Shown in pieces: positions 36,073 to 45,848 of a stretch of DNA of 64,000 nt (its first letter is position 1; every line of letters begins with the position of its first letter). The position numbers and the translations under genes are program-made. The DNA comes from Planctomycetaceae bacterium (GTDB taxonomy: Bacteria > Planctomycetota > Planctomycetia > Pirellulales > Lacipirellulaceae). The notes below the pieces were generated by a model. The model saw nothing but the letters and a program-made list of their open reading frames with translations, did no database searches and was not told where the DNA came from. The stretch lies in contig PABB01000042.1 in NCBI GenBank assembly GCA_002702655.1, forward strand, positions 186,001 to 250,000. Direction: 5' to 3'.

Positions 36073-37116
36073 TCACGCGGCGGTTTCGTCGTCGTTGCCC
36101 TCGACGACTGCGGCTTCGCGGATGGGGGCGGAGGGCTGCGCGCCGGGCGGCGACGGCGTTTCGTCGGCGCTCGCCGCGGCGGGAGCGTGTTCCGCGTCGT
36201 CGATGCGCCGGCGGACTGTCGATCGCGCCGCGACATGTTCGATTGCCGCCGGCTTCACGCCGTCGGCTTCGCTCTGCTTGTCGCTGGTCGAGTCGACGTC
36301 GGACTCCTCCAGCGAGTCGAGCTGCAGCTCAACGCCGCTGTCGTCATCGGCGTCCGTTGGCGCCGTCGCTGCGACGAACGAGCCCGGCGCGATTCGCGCC
36401 GATTCGCCGTGCGGCTCGGCTTCCGTGTCATCGGACTCTGCGGAGGGCGCGCGCGAACCGGGCGCGATTTCGGCGGCCATCGGATTCGGCGCCATCGGCG
36501 CCACAGTCGCGGATGGCGTGGCGGCGTCCATTTGCGCTGGCGTCGCCAGGGCCTGCGATCCGCCGGGGCCGCTCACGCCGCCGCCGGCGAGAATCAGTCG
36601 CGGCAATCCGTCGGCGGTCGGCGCCGGTGCGTCCGGCGGCCGGTATTCGGCGAAGTCGTACCCCGAGGCGACCTGCCCGGCCGCAAGCGGAATTTCGCCC
36701 ACCAGATCGTCGGTGAGCACCTGACCGCCAGCGAGACCGATGGATTCCGGGCCGTCGACGAAGCCGGCAGGCTGGCGCTGTTGCACCGCGTACAGGCCCG
36801 GCGACAGATTCGCAAACCGGTAGCTTCCGTCCGCGGCGGTGCGTGTCACGCCGACAACGGTTCCCGTCTCGTCCAGCAGTGTCAATTCGACCGCCGCGAT
36901 GCCGCCCTGGTCAACTGCATTGGCGTCGAGCTGGTAGACCTGGCCGCTGATCTCTCCCAGCGCGGCAACTTCCGCCGGCGGGGCCAGGGGGACCTCAAAC
37001 CGCGCGGCCGCCAGCGTGTCGCCGGCGAGCAGCGCGCGCGGCTCTAACGACTCGAACCGGCATGTCCGCCCGCGCCGGCCGTTGCGCTGAGTTGTCGATT
37101 GCCTGAATCGTCGCAT
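36073..37116 (-). CDS. LEPR-XLL domain surface protein
   Basis: A 347-residue protein. The ATG at 37116 gives a basic start and the LEPR-XLL signal RFESLEPRALLAGD (about 20-33), a planctomycete-type export tag for surface proteins. After it comes a Cna-B or SdrD B-like fold (ISGQVYQLDANAVDQGGIAA, VELTLLDETGTVVGVTRT, DGSYRFANLSPGLYAVQQ). The last 200 residues are disordered, Ala/Pro/Asp/Glu-rich, without a dockerin or PEP-CTERM tag. Most such proteins are giants; this is a short one. Likely a cell surface or matrix protein. Confidence 0.88.
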   Translation of the reverse strand: MRRFRQSTTQRNGRRGRTCRFESLEPRALLAGDTLAAARFEVPLAPPAEVAALGEISGQVYQLDANAVDQGGIAAVELTLLDETGTVVGVTRTAADGSYRFANLSPGLYAVQQRQPAGFVDGPESIGLAGGQVLTDDLVGEIPLAAGQVASGYDFAEYRPPDAPAPTADGLPRLILAGGGVSGPGGSQALATPAQMDAATPSATVAPMAPNPMAAEIAPGSRAPSAESDDTEAEPHGESARIAPGSFVAATAPTDADDDSGVELQLDSLEESDVDSTSDKQSEADGVKPAAIEHVAARSTVRRRIDDAEHAPAAASADETPSPPGAQPSAPIREAAVVEGNDDETAA

Positions 37117-37341
37117 CACCCGCCGCCAACAAGGAGTTGATGTGCCGCTGCGCGCGGCAAACCTTGCTGGTGCTATCGGCGGCGCCGGTCTGTGCGTCGA
37201 AGCCGATTGCGGGAGATTCGCGCATTCGAACCGGCGGGAAGTCCGCGGGCGATCGCGCAATCGCTACAGCCGGCATGAGACGCGCCCGTGCAGAACCGCG
37301 TGCGAAGCGCTTGGCTCGGCGGGAGCGCCCTGATCGGGGCG

Positions 37342-39087
37342 TTACTCCGATTCAGCCGCGGCGGGGCCGTCGTCCGCTGCCGCTTCATCTTCGGCCGGCT
37401 CGGCCTCGCCGTCGGCGTCATCGTCGCCCTGCTCGACGCGGGGCGTGTAGACGTCGGTGAGCGCTTCACTGGGGTTGATCAGGCTGTCGGCTTCACGGTC
37501 TTTGGGGGCGGCGTTGACCCGCGCCTTGTAGGCGGTGAGCGCCTCGGTGAACGCGCGGGTCTGATCGTTGACCTCGACCAGATCCCACAGCGGGAACTTG
37601 TCGCCCAACTCTTCGTCCGCCAGGCTCAGTTCTAGCTGGTCGAGCAGTTCGCCGTATTCCTCGACGAACACCATGATGTCGCCGCCGGTGGCCGAGTCGA
37701 CCGGCATGCCCTCGGTCTCGGCGAACGCCTTGGCCCACAAATCGAAGGCTTCCTCGTACAGCGCCTTGGCTTCGCGCTGCTGGCCTTCTTCCTTCCACAG
37801 GATGTGCGCCTGGTAGCGCAGCTCCTGCGCCTTGAGCGCTTCGGGCGTTTGCTCAAATTCGCACCGGGCCCGCCAGTATTCGTAGTTCGACACGCCGGCG
37901 TTGCTATCGATCATGCGGATGCGCTTGTTGGCCGCGTCGATCTCGTTGGCCAGCCGGCGGACCGTGCTCGCCTTCTCCGGGTTGTCCTTGGCGATGCGGG
38001 CCGCCAGTTTCTGCGGCGTGATTTGCAGTTTCTCCTCGGCGTCCATTCGCAGCACGCGTTCTTCCTCGCTCAACTCGCCCGTTTTGGCGCGAGCCGCCTC
38101 TTCCTCCGGCGTGAGGCCGTCCTCAGCCTCTTGCTCCATCTGGTCGCGCAGCCCTGGCGCCAGCGACTCCAACTCGGCGATCAGGTCCTTGAGTTCCTGA
38201 TCCCAGCGCTCTCTGTCTTCCAAGCGAATCAGCACGCCGAACGACGACATCATCTCGCGCGTGCCGTAGTTGCGCCACATGCGGGCGGCCGTTTCCCAGG
38301 CGCGACGGGCGCGCTCGCCGAACGCGCCTTCGTGCTCGATCGCCTCGGCGTAGTTGATTTGCGATTTGGCGGGGTTCGAGAAGAAGATCGTGGGGTTCTT
38401 GGTGCCGATGCTCTTACGGCCCGCGTCAATGACGTTGACGGCCCGCTGGTACCAGTCCTTCGATACGATCCAGTTGTCGCGCTGCTCGGGACGGGCGTCG
38501 GGTGCATGTAGCTCGTCGTCCGCCTTGAACAGCGTGCGATATTGCTCGTGCTCGTCCGCACGGCCGATTTTGTTGCCGATGAACCAGCCCAGGTCGTCGA
38601 GCAGATACGGATTGTCGCGGTTGTAGCCGATGCCTTCCTTGAGGTACTTGATGCCCTCTTTCACGTAGAAGAACCGGTCTTTCACGTCGTCGAGTTCCAC
38701 TGACACGTTGTACGACAGGTTCCACGACTGGTACCGCCACACGGCGATGAAGTAGGGCTGCAGCTTGGCGAGTTGCTTGAGCGTGGCCTCCATCCCGGTC
38801 CAATCTTCGGTCATCTTGTAGTGATTGACCTTGCTCCACAGTAGCGAGGTGGCGATGCCGCGGGCGCCGAGCGTCGCTAGGCGAATCGCTTCGCTGGCCG
38901 GGTCGATGGCGCCGATGTCGGCCTGGCCCAACTCGTACTCGTCGCGCAGTTGTTCCAGGACGCCGCCCTTGCTCTGTTCGTCGCCGCCGCGCGTGGCGGG
39001 CTGACCCAGCCAGAAAAGCGGCAACAGCAGCACGACAATGCCGCCCAGGTACGCGATCTTGCGATAAAGCGAGTTGTTAGGGGTCAC
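37342..39087 (-). CDS. Membrane-anchored TPR-like partner of an ABC exporter
   Basis: A 581-residue protein. The GTG at 39087 overlaps the permease stop as GTGA, so the two are coupled. Residues about 9-24 (IAYLGGIVVLLLPLFW) are a membrane anchor. The rest is periplasmic and helical with TPR-like spacing (LGARGIATSLLWSKVNHYKM, WTGMEATLKQLAKLQPYFIA, FYVKEGIKYLKEGIGYNRDNPYLLDDLGW), then a coiled-coil segment and an acidic tail. No known enzyme motif was seen. It is the third gene of a three-gene ABC unit. Confidence 0.85.
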   Translation of the reverse strand: MTPNNSLYRKIAYLGGIVVLLLPLFWLGQPATRGGDEQSKGGVLEQLRDEYELGQADIGAIDPASEAIRLATLGARGIATSLLWSKVNHYKMTEDWTGMEATLKQLAKLQPYFIAVWRYQSWNLSYNVSVELDDVKDRFFYVKEGIKYLKEGIGYNRDNPYLLDDLGWFIGNKIGRADEHEQYRTLFKADDELHAPDARPEQRDNWIVSKDWYQRAVNVIDAGRKSIGTKNPTIFFSNPAKSQINYAEAIEHEGAFGERARRAWETAARMWRNYGTREMMSSFGVLIRLEDRERWDQELKDLIAELESLAPGLRDQMEQEAEDGLTPEEEAARAKTGELSEEERVLRMDAEEKLQITPQKLAARIAKDNPEKASTVRRLANEIDAANKRIRMIDSNAGVSNYEYWRARCEFEQTPEALKAQELRYQAHILWKEEGQQREAKALYEEAFDLWAKAFAETEGMPVDSATGGDIMVFVEEYGELLDQLELSLADEELGDKFPLWDLVEVNDQTRAFTEALTAYKARVNAAPKDREADSLINPSEALTDVYTPRVEQGDDDADGEAEPAEDEAAADDGPAAAESE

Positions 39088-40886
39088 CGGGCCACCTCGC
39101 GGGTCCGCAACAGGAAGAAGCCGAGAATCGACAAACCGACGACGTACGCGCCGCACAGCGTGAGATCCTGCCAGACGCGATCCCACGGCACATTGTACCC
39201 GTCCGCCGCGAACGCGACCGCGCTGAGCGAGCGGAAGTCAGGCAGCAACTGCCCGACGCACCACATGAAGCCTTGGAACACGGCGTCGATCGATTTGACG
39301 ATCGTCACGCCGACGCCCTCGCCCAGATCGACCATCACGTTTTTCTGCGTGACCAGTCGCACGAGCGACTCCAGCGGCCCGCCGCCGTACTCTTGGCCGG
39401 TGGCCACGTTCAGGAAGAACTGGCGGAAGAAGCCCAGCAGGATGAACGACGCGGTGAACAGCATCGCGACGGGGCCGCTGACCAGGGTGCTGACGGTCAC
39501 CCCAATGGCGATCACGATGACCATCTGCACCCAGATGCTCAGATTGACCTTGAAGAAGTTGGCGCGCGGGTCGCCTTCCGGCTGGCGGATGTAGCAGTCA
39601 GCCTGAGCGAAGCCGAAATATTGGCCGCCCTCCAGGCACTGGACAATTACTTCCAGGCGGCCGTCGTCCGTGACCAGGTCCTCGAACAAGTCGACGGGAT
39701 TGTCGTCGGGGTCGAACATGGCCCGGGCGAAGGACATTTCGTCGATCTGCTGATCGAGCGCCAGGAAGCTCGATTCGGCCGAACTCTGCCCCGTCTCCGG
39801 GTTGCGGAACTTGATCGACCCGGTGATCGGCTGGCCGATGACGCCCTTGTGCGTGCGGAACACGCGAACAATCAGCGCCAGTTCCAGCGACTCGTCTTCG
39901 GTGTTCGGATCGAGGCCGTCGAACGTCCAGATCGCCGCGGCCTGCGTGTTGCCGTCGATGAAACTACGGTATTTCCACTCGTAGCCAACGCTGATGCCGG
40001 AGTCCTTCTTGGCGCCGTTGCGATCGATGAACGCCAGCTTGCCGTATTTCGGGACGCGGGCCTTCATCAGCCCCAAGGCCCCTGAAACGTCGTAGCCCTC
40101 GCCATCGGGCAGGATCTCGTGGACGTGGCCGCGATCTTGCTCGGCCAGGCCCCTCCGATCGGCGTCCAACTCGATCAGGTGGCGATGGCCCATTTCCTTG
40201 TCGGTCGAGCCGTCGTAGCCGCGCATCTCGCCGCCGATGTTGATTGTCTTCAGCGCGGCGGCGTCGATCTCGTGCGTATGGTCGAGCGAGCGGATCACGA
40301 ACACGTAGCTGGCCAGCGCCATCACGGCCAGCAGCACCGTGCCGACGATCGTAAAGCCCAGGATGCGACCCATCACGATCTCGCCGGCGCGGACCGGCTT
40401 GGTCACGACCGTGTAAATGGTCTTGGTTTTGAAGTCACTGGGCAGACTGAATGCGCTGAGCAGCAGCCCGATGCCGAGCATCAAATAGGTTGTCGCCGTG
40501 AGTACGAAGCTCAGATACAGCCGCGCCGGCTCGGGATAGTCGGTACTGAGAAACCACTGCGCGAACAGCAAGATCACCAGGTACACGCCCAGGGCGATCA
40601 GCACGCGGCGGCGGCGGGCTTCCTTCACCGCCAGCATGGCCAGTGCCCATACGCGTCGCCAGCGGGTGTGCAGCAGTTCGACAAAGCCGCCGGAGACCGT
40701 GCGGTAGGTCATGTCGCCGCCGCGGGCAAACCCGTAGCGGAGCGCCGCGACGAGGAAGCCGATCACCAACGCGGCGAGTCCTACGCCCAGCAGCACCAGG
40801 ACGAACCGCAGCAGAGCCCCCATCCCGCCCGGCTCGCCGTACAGCAGCCATTGGAGATACGGCAGGATTTGACGTTCGAGAACCAT
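39084..40886 (-). CDS. ABC-2 type transporter permease with large extracytoplasmic insert
   Basis: A 600-residue permease. N-terminal spans near 25-50 and then at about 95-215 (LIALGVYLVILLFAQWF, FVLTATTYLMLGIGLLLSAF, IVGTVLLAVMALASYVFV), with TVVTKPVRAGEIVMGRILG, the usual ABC-2 coupling segment. A polar insert of about 215 residues (near 216-435) is likely periplasmic. C-terminal spans follow (WVQMVIVIAIGVTVSTLVSG, VAMLFTASFILLGFF, ending LCGAYVVGLSILGFFLL). Next to its ATPase gene and the GTGA-coupled TPR protein. Cargo unknown; the plan resembles NosY/GldF-like exporters. Confidence 0.9.
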   Translation of the reverse strand: MVLERQILPYLQWLLYGEPGGMGALLRFVLVLLGVGLAALVIGFLVAALRYGFARGGDMTYRTVSGGFVELLHTRWRRVWALAMLAVKEARRRRVLIALGVYLVILLFAQWFLSTDYPEPARLYLSFVLTATTYLMLGIGLLLSAFSLPSDFKTKTIYTVVTKPVRAGEIVMGRILGFTIVGTVLLAVMALASYVFVIRSLDHTHEIDAAALKTINIGGEMRGYDGSTDKEMGHRHLIELDADRRGLAEQDRGHVHEILPDGEGYDVSGALGLMKARVPKYGKLAFIDRNGAKKDSGISVGYEWKYRSFIDGNTQAAAIWTFDGLDPNTEDESLELALIVRVFRTHKGVIGQPITGSIKFRNPETGQSSAESSFLALDQQIDEMSFARAMFDPDDNPVDLFEDLVTDDGRLEVIVQCLEGGQYFGFAQADCYIRQPEGDPRANFFKVNLSIWVQMVIVIAIGVTVSTLVSGPVAMLFTASFILLGFFRQFFLNVATGQEYGGGPLESLVRLVTQKNVMVDLGEGVGVTIVKSIDAVFQGFMWCVGQLLPDFRSLSAVAFAADGYNVPWDRVWQDLTLCGAYVVGLSILGFFLLRTREVAR

Positions 40887-40890
40887 TTCG

Positions 40891-40923
40891 GAAATGGGGA
40901 GCGCGGAATGGGGAAGGGGGAAT
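40891..40923 (-). repeat. Pyrimidine-rich pre-start motif, copy 3 (ABC permease)
   Basis: On the minus strand this reads ATTCCCCCTTCCCC, then ATTCCGCGCTCCCCATTTC, ending 4 bases before the permease ATG. Compare the addA and tyrS copies. Confidence 0.65.
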
Positions 40924-40945
40924 CTAGGGCGACGAACGACGCAAC

Positions 40946-40968
40946 TTAGCGCCGGACGCCAGTCCGGC
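40946..40968. repeat. Short REP hairpin, copy 1
   Basis: TTAGC then GCCGGAC, GCCA, GTCCGGC. The same TTAGC-GCCGGACGC unit recurs at 57399-57421; both lie just outside a pyrimidine-rich pre-start motif. Confidence 0.7.
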
Positions 40969-40988
40969 TGAGGCCGTTGACGCCCAAC

Positions 40989-41936
40989 CTACGACGCGGG
41001 CTGGTCAGGCGTGCCCGACTCGTCGCTTGTTGCCGCATCGCCGCCCGCGGCCGCGGCCACGCTGGCCGTGCGACGCCCGGGACGCGCCTCGCTGTCGCGG
41101 ACAATGTCCAGGAACAGGTCTTCCAGCGTGGTGGTCGGGTTGTTCATCGACAGCAGCTCGCCGTGATGCCGGGCGATGACGTCGCGGATCTCGTTTTGGC
41201 AGTCGGTCGAGAGGTTGCGACCGCGAATCTGGGTTACGTCGGCAATCGTCAGCAACTCGTCGACCCGCCCCAGTTCTTTCAGCTCGCCCTGGTGCAGGAT
41301 GGCAATCCGATCGCACACGTCCTGCACGTCGGCCAGCAGATGGCTGCACATAACGACCGTCTTGCCCTGCTTCTTGAGCTCCAGGATCATGTCCTTCATC
41401 TCGCGCGTGCCGATCGGGTCCAACCCGCTGGTCGGTTCGTCGAGCAAGATGAGTTCCGGGTCGTTGATCAGGGCCTGGGCCAAACCGATCCGCCGCGTCA
41501 TGCCCTTGGAGTATTCCTGCAGAGGCCGCTTGCGGGCTTTGTCCAGGCCGACCTGTTTGATCAGCGCGTCGACTCGCTGAGCTCGCACGTCGGCGGGCAT
41601 GTCGAACAGCCGGCCATAAAAGTCGAGCGTCTCCTCGGCGGTCAGGAACCGGTACAGGTACGATTCTTCCGGCAGGTAGCCGATCCGCTCGTTCTTGGCG
41701 ACGTCGCTGGCTGGGCGGCCGAATACGACGGCTTCGCCTTCGGTGGGGAACAGCAGCCCCAGCACCAGCTTCATCGTGGTGGTCTTGCCCGAGCCGTTGG
41801 GGCCCAGCAGACCGAAGACCTCGCCGCGATGGACGTTCAGGTCGAGCGCCTTCAGAGCGCGGACTTTCTGGCGGCCCCAGAAGTCGCGATACACTTTCGA
41901 CAGGGCGCGAGTTTGCAGGACGACTTCGTCGCTCAT
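40989..41936 (-). CDS. ABC transporter ATP-binding protein
   Basis: A 315-residue ATPase; the ATG at 41936 starts [20 protein letters not shown]. Walker [10 protein letters not shown] (45-53), Q-loop region [20 protein letters not shown], signature [15 protein letters not shown] (141-155), Walker [14 protein letters not shown] (161-173) and the switch histidine in VVMCSHLL. The C-terminal 85 residues after the core ([20 protein letters not shown], then [12 protein letters not shown]) match drug or organic-solvent type exporters. It powers the permease encoded 102 bases downstream. The signature is SKGMT rather than SGGQ, common in this subfamily. Confidence 0.95.
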   Translation of the reverse strand: MSDEVVLQTRALSKVYRDFWGRQKVRALKALDLNVHRGEVFGLLGPNGSGKTTTMKLVLGLLFPTEGEAVVFGRPASDVAKNERIGYLPEESYLYRFLTAEETLDFYGRLFDMPADVRAQRVDALIKQVGLDKARKRPLQEYSKGMTRRIGLAQALINDPELILLDEPTSGLDPIGTREMKDMILELKKQGKTVVMCSHLLADVQDVCDRIAILHQGELKELGRVDELLTIADVTQIRGRNLSTDCQNEIRDVIARHHGELLSMNNPTTTLEDLFLDIVRDSEARPGRRTASVAAAAGGDAATSDESGTPDQPAS

Positions 41937-42393
41937 GAAACGAACTACCGGTTGCAGGGCCAGGAAAATGAACGTTGAAGTTCGACGCCGACGGGGCCGT
42001 CGCGGATCCTGTTGCGACGACGAAGAGCCGGGCGATCGGCTGCCAGCGGCGAGCTTGCCGCAGCGCCACGGCGCGATCGCGACGGGAATACGTGTCGGGC
42101 GGCCGGGGCAATTCCCGTCGACGCGACGACCGAGGCCGGCCGTGGAGCCTGCTACGCAACGAGCGGGCCGTTGGTTCGCAGGCCGGTGCGACGCCCTGGG
42201 GACGATCGCCAACCGGTCTCAAGTAAAGGGCTGAGTATAAGTTGCGCTTCCCGGGGCGACAAGGATCGGCAGGGGCGGCGACGAACTTGCCGCGAGATGC
42301 AGACTGGGGTGGCTGGGGACGACCAACGGGAGCCCCCAGTGCGCCCCTGGGGGCTTCGCTGCGCTCCGTCCCCGGCCACCCTATGACGCGGGG
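41937..42393. other. Intergenic region with REP element
   Basis: 457 bases between the ABC ATPase start and the end of the large secreted protein gene, both on the minus strand. It holds the palindromic element at 42308-42382. No good ORF was seen; the ATPase promoter should lie here. Confidence 0.5.
42308..42382. repeat. REP element family GGGTGGCTGGGGACG, copy 1
   Basis: Outer arms GGGTGGCTGGGGACG and CGTCCCCGGCCACCC (one G-T pair), inner arms GAGCCCCCAG and CTGGGGGCTTC. A 33-base part is identical, in inverted order, to the right arm of the element at 62820-62910. Confidence 0.88.
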
Positions 42394-45132
42394 TTATCGC
42401 CGCGTTTGGGGCGGATTGCGAGCTTCCAGGCGGACCGGCTCGGCAGCGGCCGGCGAGCCCAGCGGCGTGATGCGATAGACCAGCGAGTCGACTTGCACCC
42501 GGCCGAAACCGTCCAGGGCCAGCGTGATTCGCGTCTCGCCGCCGCCGCCGGTCAGCCGCATCATCCGCAGCGGCTGCCAGGTCGGCGCCCGCTGCAGTCG
42601 CAGGGCCAGATGCTCGCCACCCAGGGTGTCGAACGCCAACAGCGCCTCGTCGGGTCCCAGCAGCGGTTGGCTGGTGCGGACCATCCCGGTGATTTCCAGC
42701 AAACTCCCCGGCGGGAGCGCGATGGGGGGGGACGTGACCCACACCGGCACGCTGGGAGCCGTCAGCGGAGCGTTGGCCGTTTGCTCGGGGCCCGCGTCAA
42801 GTTCCAGGCAGAATCCGCCGCGGTGCGGCGCATCGGGCGACAGCCGCACGGCGCTGGTCACGCCGGGAAGCGGTTGCTCCAGATGGCGCCAGCCGAGCCG
42901 CAACAGTTCGCTGAGGTCTTCAAATTCGCCGCCGGGCAGCATCTGCCAGGCGCCTGCGCCGCGGGCCAGCGCGGCGGCCAACCGGACGTGATCCGGGGCC
43001 GCGGCCCACCGCAGCGGCAAGGGCGACACGCCCGCCGGGGCGACGGCGACCTGGTCGACCGTCGCTTCCTCCAACTGGTCCAACAGCGCATCGGCTTCGG
43101 TGGCCGCGTCGTAGGCCGCGTCCCAGTCGCCCACGGCCGCGGCGTCCTGGGCGGCCTTGGTCAGTGCGGCCACGCGGTGCAGCGCGCCTTGCACCTCCGC
43201 CCCGGCGACCAGCGGTTGCGGCAACAGTTGCAGCGTCTCGACGGCCTGTTGGCGTTTGAGTTCGACTATCTGCAGTCGCAGATCCACCACGCGGCGCGCA
43301 TGGCGTCGCAGATGCGATTCGACCTGCGTGAACGCCCGGCCGTCTTCGGTGAGCAGAATCAAAGCGTCGCCGGGCAACTGCTCCACCGTCACGCGCAAGC
43401 CGCCCGCCACCCGCTGCGTGCGCAGCCGTTGGGCGCTGACCCCCGTGAGCAGGTAAGCCTCGGCGGTCTCGGGAACGCCCCGCAACTGCATCGCCAGCGG
43501 ATGTTCCACAGAAATGGACTGCGTGTGCGTCGGGCCGTACCACTGCGTCGGAACGACCAGATGCGACCGCTCTGTCTGCAGCACGATGGCGGTCACGTCG
43601 TCGTACGTACACGATGCCCGCGACATTTGTTTGCAGCGCGCCAACCACGGCTCAACCAGTTGCAGACGCAGGTTGAGCAACTCCAGCGTCGCCGCGCGCA
43701 GCCGGTTGCCGCGATCCGTGCCGACGAGGCTTGCTTCGCTGCGGAAGCAGAACGCGGCGGGCCGCGACGTGAATGTCGACGCCGTCCAGCGGAACAACTC
43801 GGAGTAGGCGCCGGGAATCACCGGCGGGCGGCTGCTGCGGACGGCCGCCAATTGCGCGGCGGCGCGGCCGCCGTAGTGCGAGTCGGCCAGCACCCACAGC
43901 GGCGTGCCGGGGCGGGCGATGCGGCTTTGGGACAGCAGCCACGTCGAGTAACCCGACAATGTTTGGGTGGCGCCGAGCGTGGGCCGATCGAGCACCAGCG
44001 CGTCGGCCAGCCGGCTTGCTTCGCGCACCTGCCGCCCGGGGCGGATCAGCGTGCGGCGTTCGCGCTGCGGATCGGTACGCTGCAGCCAGCCGGCCCAGGC
44101 CTCCAGGTCGGCGGCTTCGTCGATGCTGGCCCGTAGCACGCCGAAATCCCACGCGAGCACGATGTCGTATTCGGGGCCAATCGCCTCGACGGATTGCATC
44201 GCCGGCGGGGGGCAAATGAGAAACAGGCCGGCGCGACGGGCGTCGGCCAATTCGTCGGCCGACGGCAAGCGGGCGACCATCGCCGCGTCGAATCCCAGTT
44301 GCTTGAGCGTGGCGAACGGCTCGCCCTGCCATTGAATCACGCGGGGGGCGAGCGGCACCGGAGGCAATGGCGGCAGCGGCGGCGCCTTGGCGGCGGGGCG
44401 TTGTCCTGCGGCGGCGCCCGCGGCAGTCGCGCCAACAGTACGGCTGTCGCGCAGCACGCCGAACATGGCCACCTGATCGACGAGAACTTCTGTCGCGCCC
44501 TGGCCGCCGGGGCAGAGCACGACCAGCGCGTCGACGTACGCGCCGTGCTCCTCCACGGCGTTGCCGGGACCCTCCTGAGTTGCGCGGACAACCCGCGCTT
44601 GGCGCTCGACGGCCGGTCGGAGGTTGGTGAGCGTCAGCCGTTGCCAGCGATCGGCGGGCGCCTGGTCCTGGCCGTAAACGAGCAAGCGTTGGGGCTGGTC
44701 GCTGCCAGGTGCCTTGCTGTGCGGCAGCACGACCCGTGCGGCGAGCCGGGCGCCCGGGCGATTCACCCGAATCCAGGCGGTCAGCATCAGATCGTCGATC
44801 ACCGGCGCGGGCGGCAGGCGATACGCCACCTGGGCCGCTTCGCCCGGCGGGGCGGACAGAACAATGCTCTCGGCCGCGCTGCCGAACCGGGCCGGCTCGT
44901 GGGTGATACTCTGTCGCAGCAGTCGGATCGTGGCGCCGGGGTTCTCCAGCGTCAGCGTCGCTTCCCCCGAGTCCATGTTGTCCAACAGCACGGGGGCGCC
45001 CGTTTGGGCCGCCGCGGGGCCGGCGAGAGCCCACGCCACCGCGGCCAGCCGCAGCGCACGGCGAGCGCAGCAGACCCCGGCCCGCGGCCGGGGGCGCCGT
45101 GGCGTCGCGCGCTCAAAGGGGCTAACGGGCAT
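42394..45132 (-). CDS. Large secreted protein of unknown function
   Basis: A 912-residue protein from the ATG at 45132, which gives a basic start and a signal peptide (ALRLAAVAWALAGPAAAQ). The first part of the mature protein is a beta-sandwich-like domain (VLLDNMDSGEATLTLENPG, APVIDDLMLTAWIRVNRPG, ADRWQRLTLTNL). A Pro-rich linker (KAPPLPPLPPVPLAP) leads to a TIM-barrel-like middle (FDAAMVARLPSADELADARR, IVLAWDFGVL, ADALVLDRP, WVLADSHYGGRAA). A helical part and a second carbohydrate-binding-like beta domain follow at the C-terminus (LLEITGMVRTSQPLLGP, WQPLRMMRLTG). It looks like a sugar-active or surface protein, but no catalytic motif is certain. Confidence 0.85.
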   Translation of the reverse strand: MPVSPFERATPRRPRPRAGVCCARRALRLAAVAWALAGPAAAQTGAPVLLDNMDSGEATLTLENPGATIRLLRQSITHEPARFGSAAESIVLSAPPGEAAQVAYRLPPAPVIDDLMLTAWIRVNRPGARLAARVVLPHSKAPGSDQPQRLLVYGQDQAPADRWQRLTLTNLRPAVERQARVVRATQEGPGNAVEEHGAYVDALVVLCPGGQGATEVLVDQVAMFGVLRDSRTVGATAAGAAAGQRPAAKAPPLPPLPPVPLAPRVIQWQGEPFATLKQLGFDAAMVARLPSADELADARRAGLFLICPPPAMQSVEAIGPEYDIVLAWDFGVLRASIDEAADLEAWAGWLQRTDPQRERRTLIRPGRQVREASRLADALVLDRPTLGATQTLSGYSTWLLSQSRIARPGTPLWVLADSHYGGRAAAQLAAVRSSRPPVIPGAYSELFRWTASTFTSRPAAFCFRSEASLVGTDRGNRLRAATLELLNLRLQLVEPWLARCKQMSRASCTYDDVTAIVLQTERSHLVVPTQWYGPTHTQSISVEHPLAMQLRGVPETAEAYLLTGVSAQRLRTQRVAGGLRVTVEQLPGDALILLTEDGRAFTQVESHLRRHARRVVDLRLQIVELKRQQAVETLQLLPQPLVAGAEVQGALHRVAALTKAAQDAAAVGDWDAAYDAATEADALLDQLEEATVDQVAVAPAGVSPLPLRWAAAPDHVRLAAALARGAGAWQMLPGGEFEDLSELLRLGWRHLEQPLPGVTSAVRLSPDAPHRGGFCLELDAGPEQTANAPLTAPSVPVWVTSPPIALPPGSLLEITGMVRTSQPLLGPDEALLAFDTLGGEHLALRLQRAPTWQPLRMMRLTGGGGETRITLALDGFGRVQVDSLVYRITPLGSPAAAEPVRLEARNPPQTRR

Positions 45133-45479
45133 GGGGGCTTTTGGGGCAGTTTGCGCTGGCGAGACGCCAAGTGTCTCGGTCGCGAGGGGCCGGCGGCTGG
45201 CGGGCGGACCATGTTGCGGCAAAGCGACATCCCGCGCCGCAGAATGCGATCGTCGTAAGTCGGGCTTGTAGCAGGATTTGCACGCGGCCTCCAGGGCATT
45301 CTGTGGCGAGAACGCCACATCACGCCCCCTGCGGGCCGAAACCTTTGCCGAACAGTTGAAGCGACCGAAGTCTTTTCCTTACAATGTGTTGCGGTGGTCG
45401 GGCAGCACCGCCAGCAGGGTCGTGGTACGCCGGGTGCTTTTCACTCCGACACAACCGTCCTGCCACCTGGAGTTGCACC
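45133..45479. other. Divergent promoter region
   Basis: 347 bases between the large secreted protein (minus) and the small coiled-coil gene (plus). It contains a hairpin TGTGGCG, AGAA, CGCCACA at 45302-45319 and a promoter-like pair at 45356-45385. No ORF of quality was seen. Confidence 0.5.
45356..45385 (+). promoter_or_regulatory. Promoter-like pair before the coiled-coil gene
   Basis: TTGAAG (45356-45361), 18 bases, TACAAT (45380-45385). Both boxes are near the housekeeping sigma consensus. The ATG of the next gene is 95 bases downstream. Confidence 0.55.
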
Positions 45480-45758
45480 ATGAACCACTCGCCCGAAACG
45501 CCCGCTGCCGCTCGCGAACAAGTCCCCACCGACCTGGTTCAGTTGACTGAGGCCATTGCCTCGTTGCCCGAACCGTACGCCGCCCAGCTGTCCCCGCTGG
45601 TCGACGCGGTGGTCGAGAGCACCAAGCGGCGGCGGCGGATTCTGACATTGGTCCAAGACGCGCTGAGCCAGTTGCGGCTCGACATGAAATACCTCATGTT
45701 CGACTTGGAAGCGACCCGCCGCGAACGCGACGAGTACCGAGCTCAACTGGAAGATTAG
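45480..45758 (+). CDS. Small helical protein, unknown function
   Basis: A 92-residue protein from the ATG at 45480. Residues 19-45 form one helix (LVQLTEAIASLPEPYAAQLS), and 48-90 a longer coiled coil (STKRRRRILTLVQDALSQL, then LDMKYLMFDLEATRRERDEY). It has no signal peptide or cysteines. The coiled coil suggests a dimer or a partner protein. It lies 90 bases before a kinase gene and may share its promoter. Confidence 0.8.
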   Translation: MNHSPETPAAAREQVPTDLVQLTEAIASLPEPYAAQLSPLVDAVVESTKRRRRILTLVQDALSQLRLDMKYLMFDLEATRRERDEYRAQLED

Positions 45759-45848
45759 CCGTCCCCGCGGCCGATGCGGCCGCCCCCCGAGTGGCGAGCG
45801 CTTGCGTCCGCCTGATCCCATCGTGCGTGGAACAAGCCTGTGTGCGCA

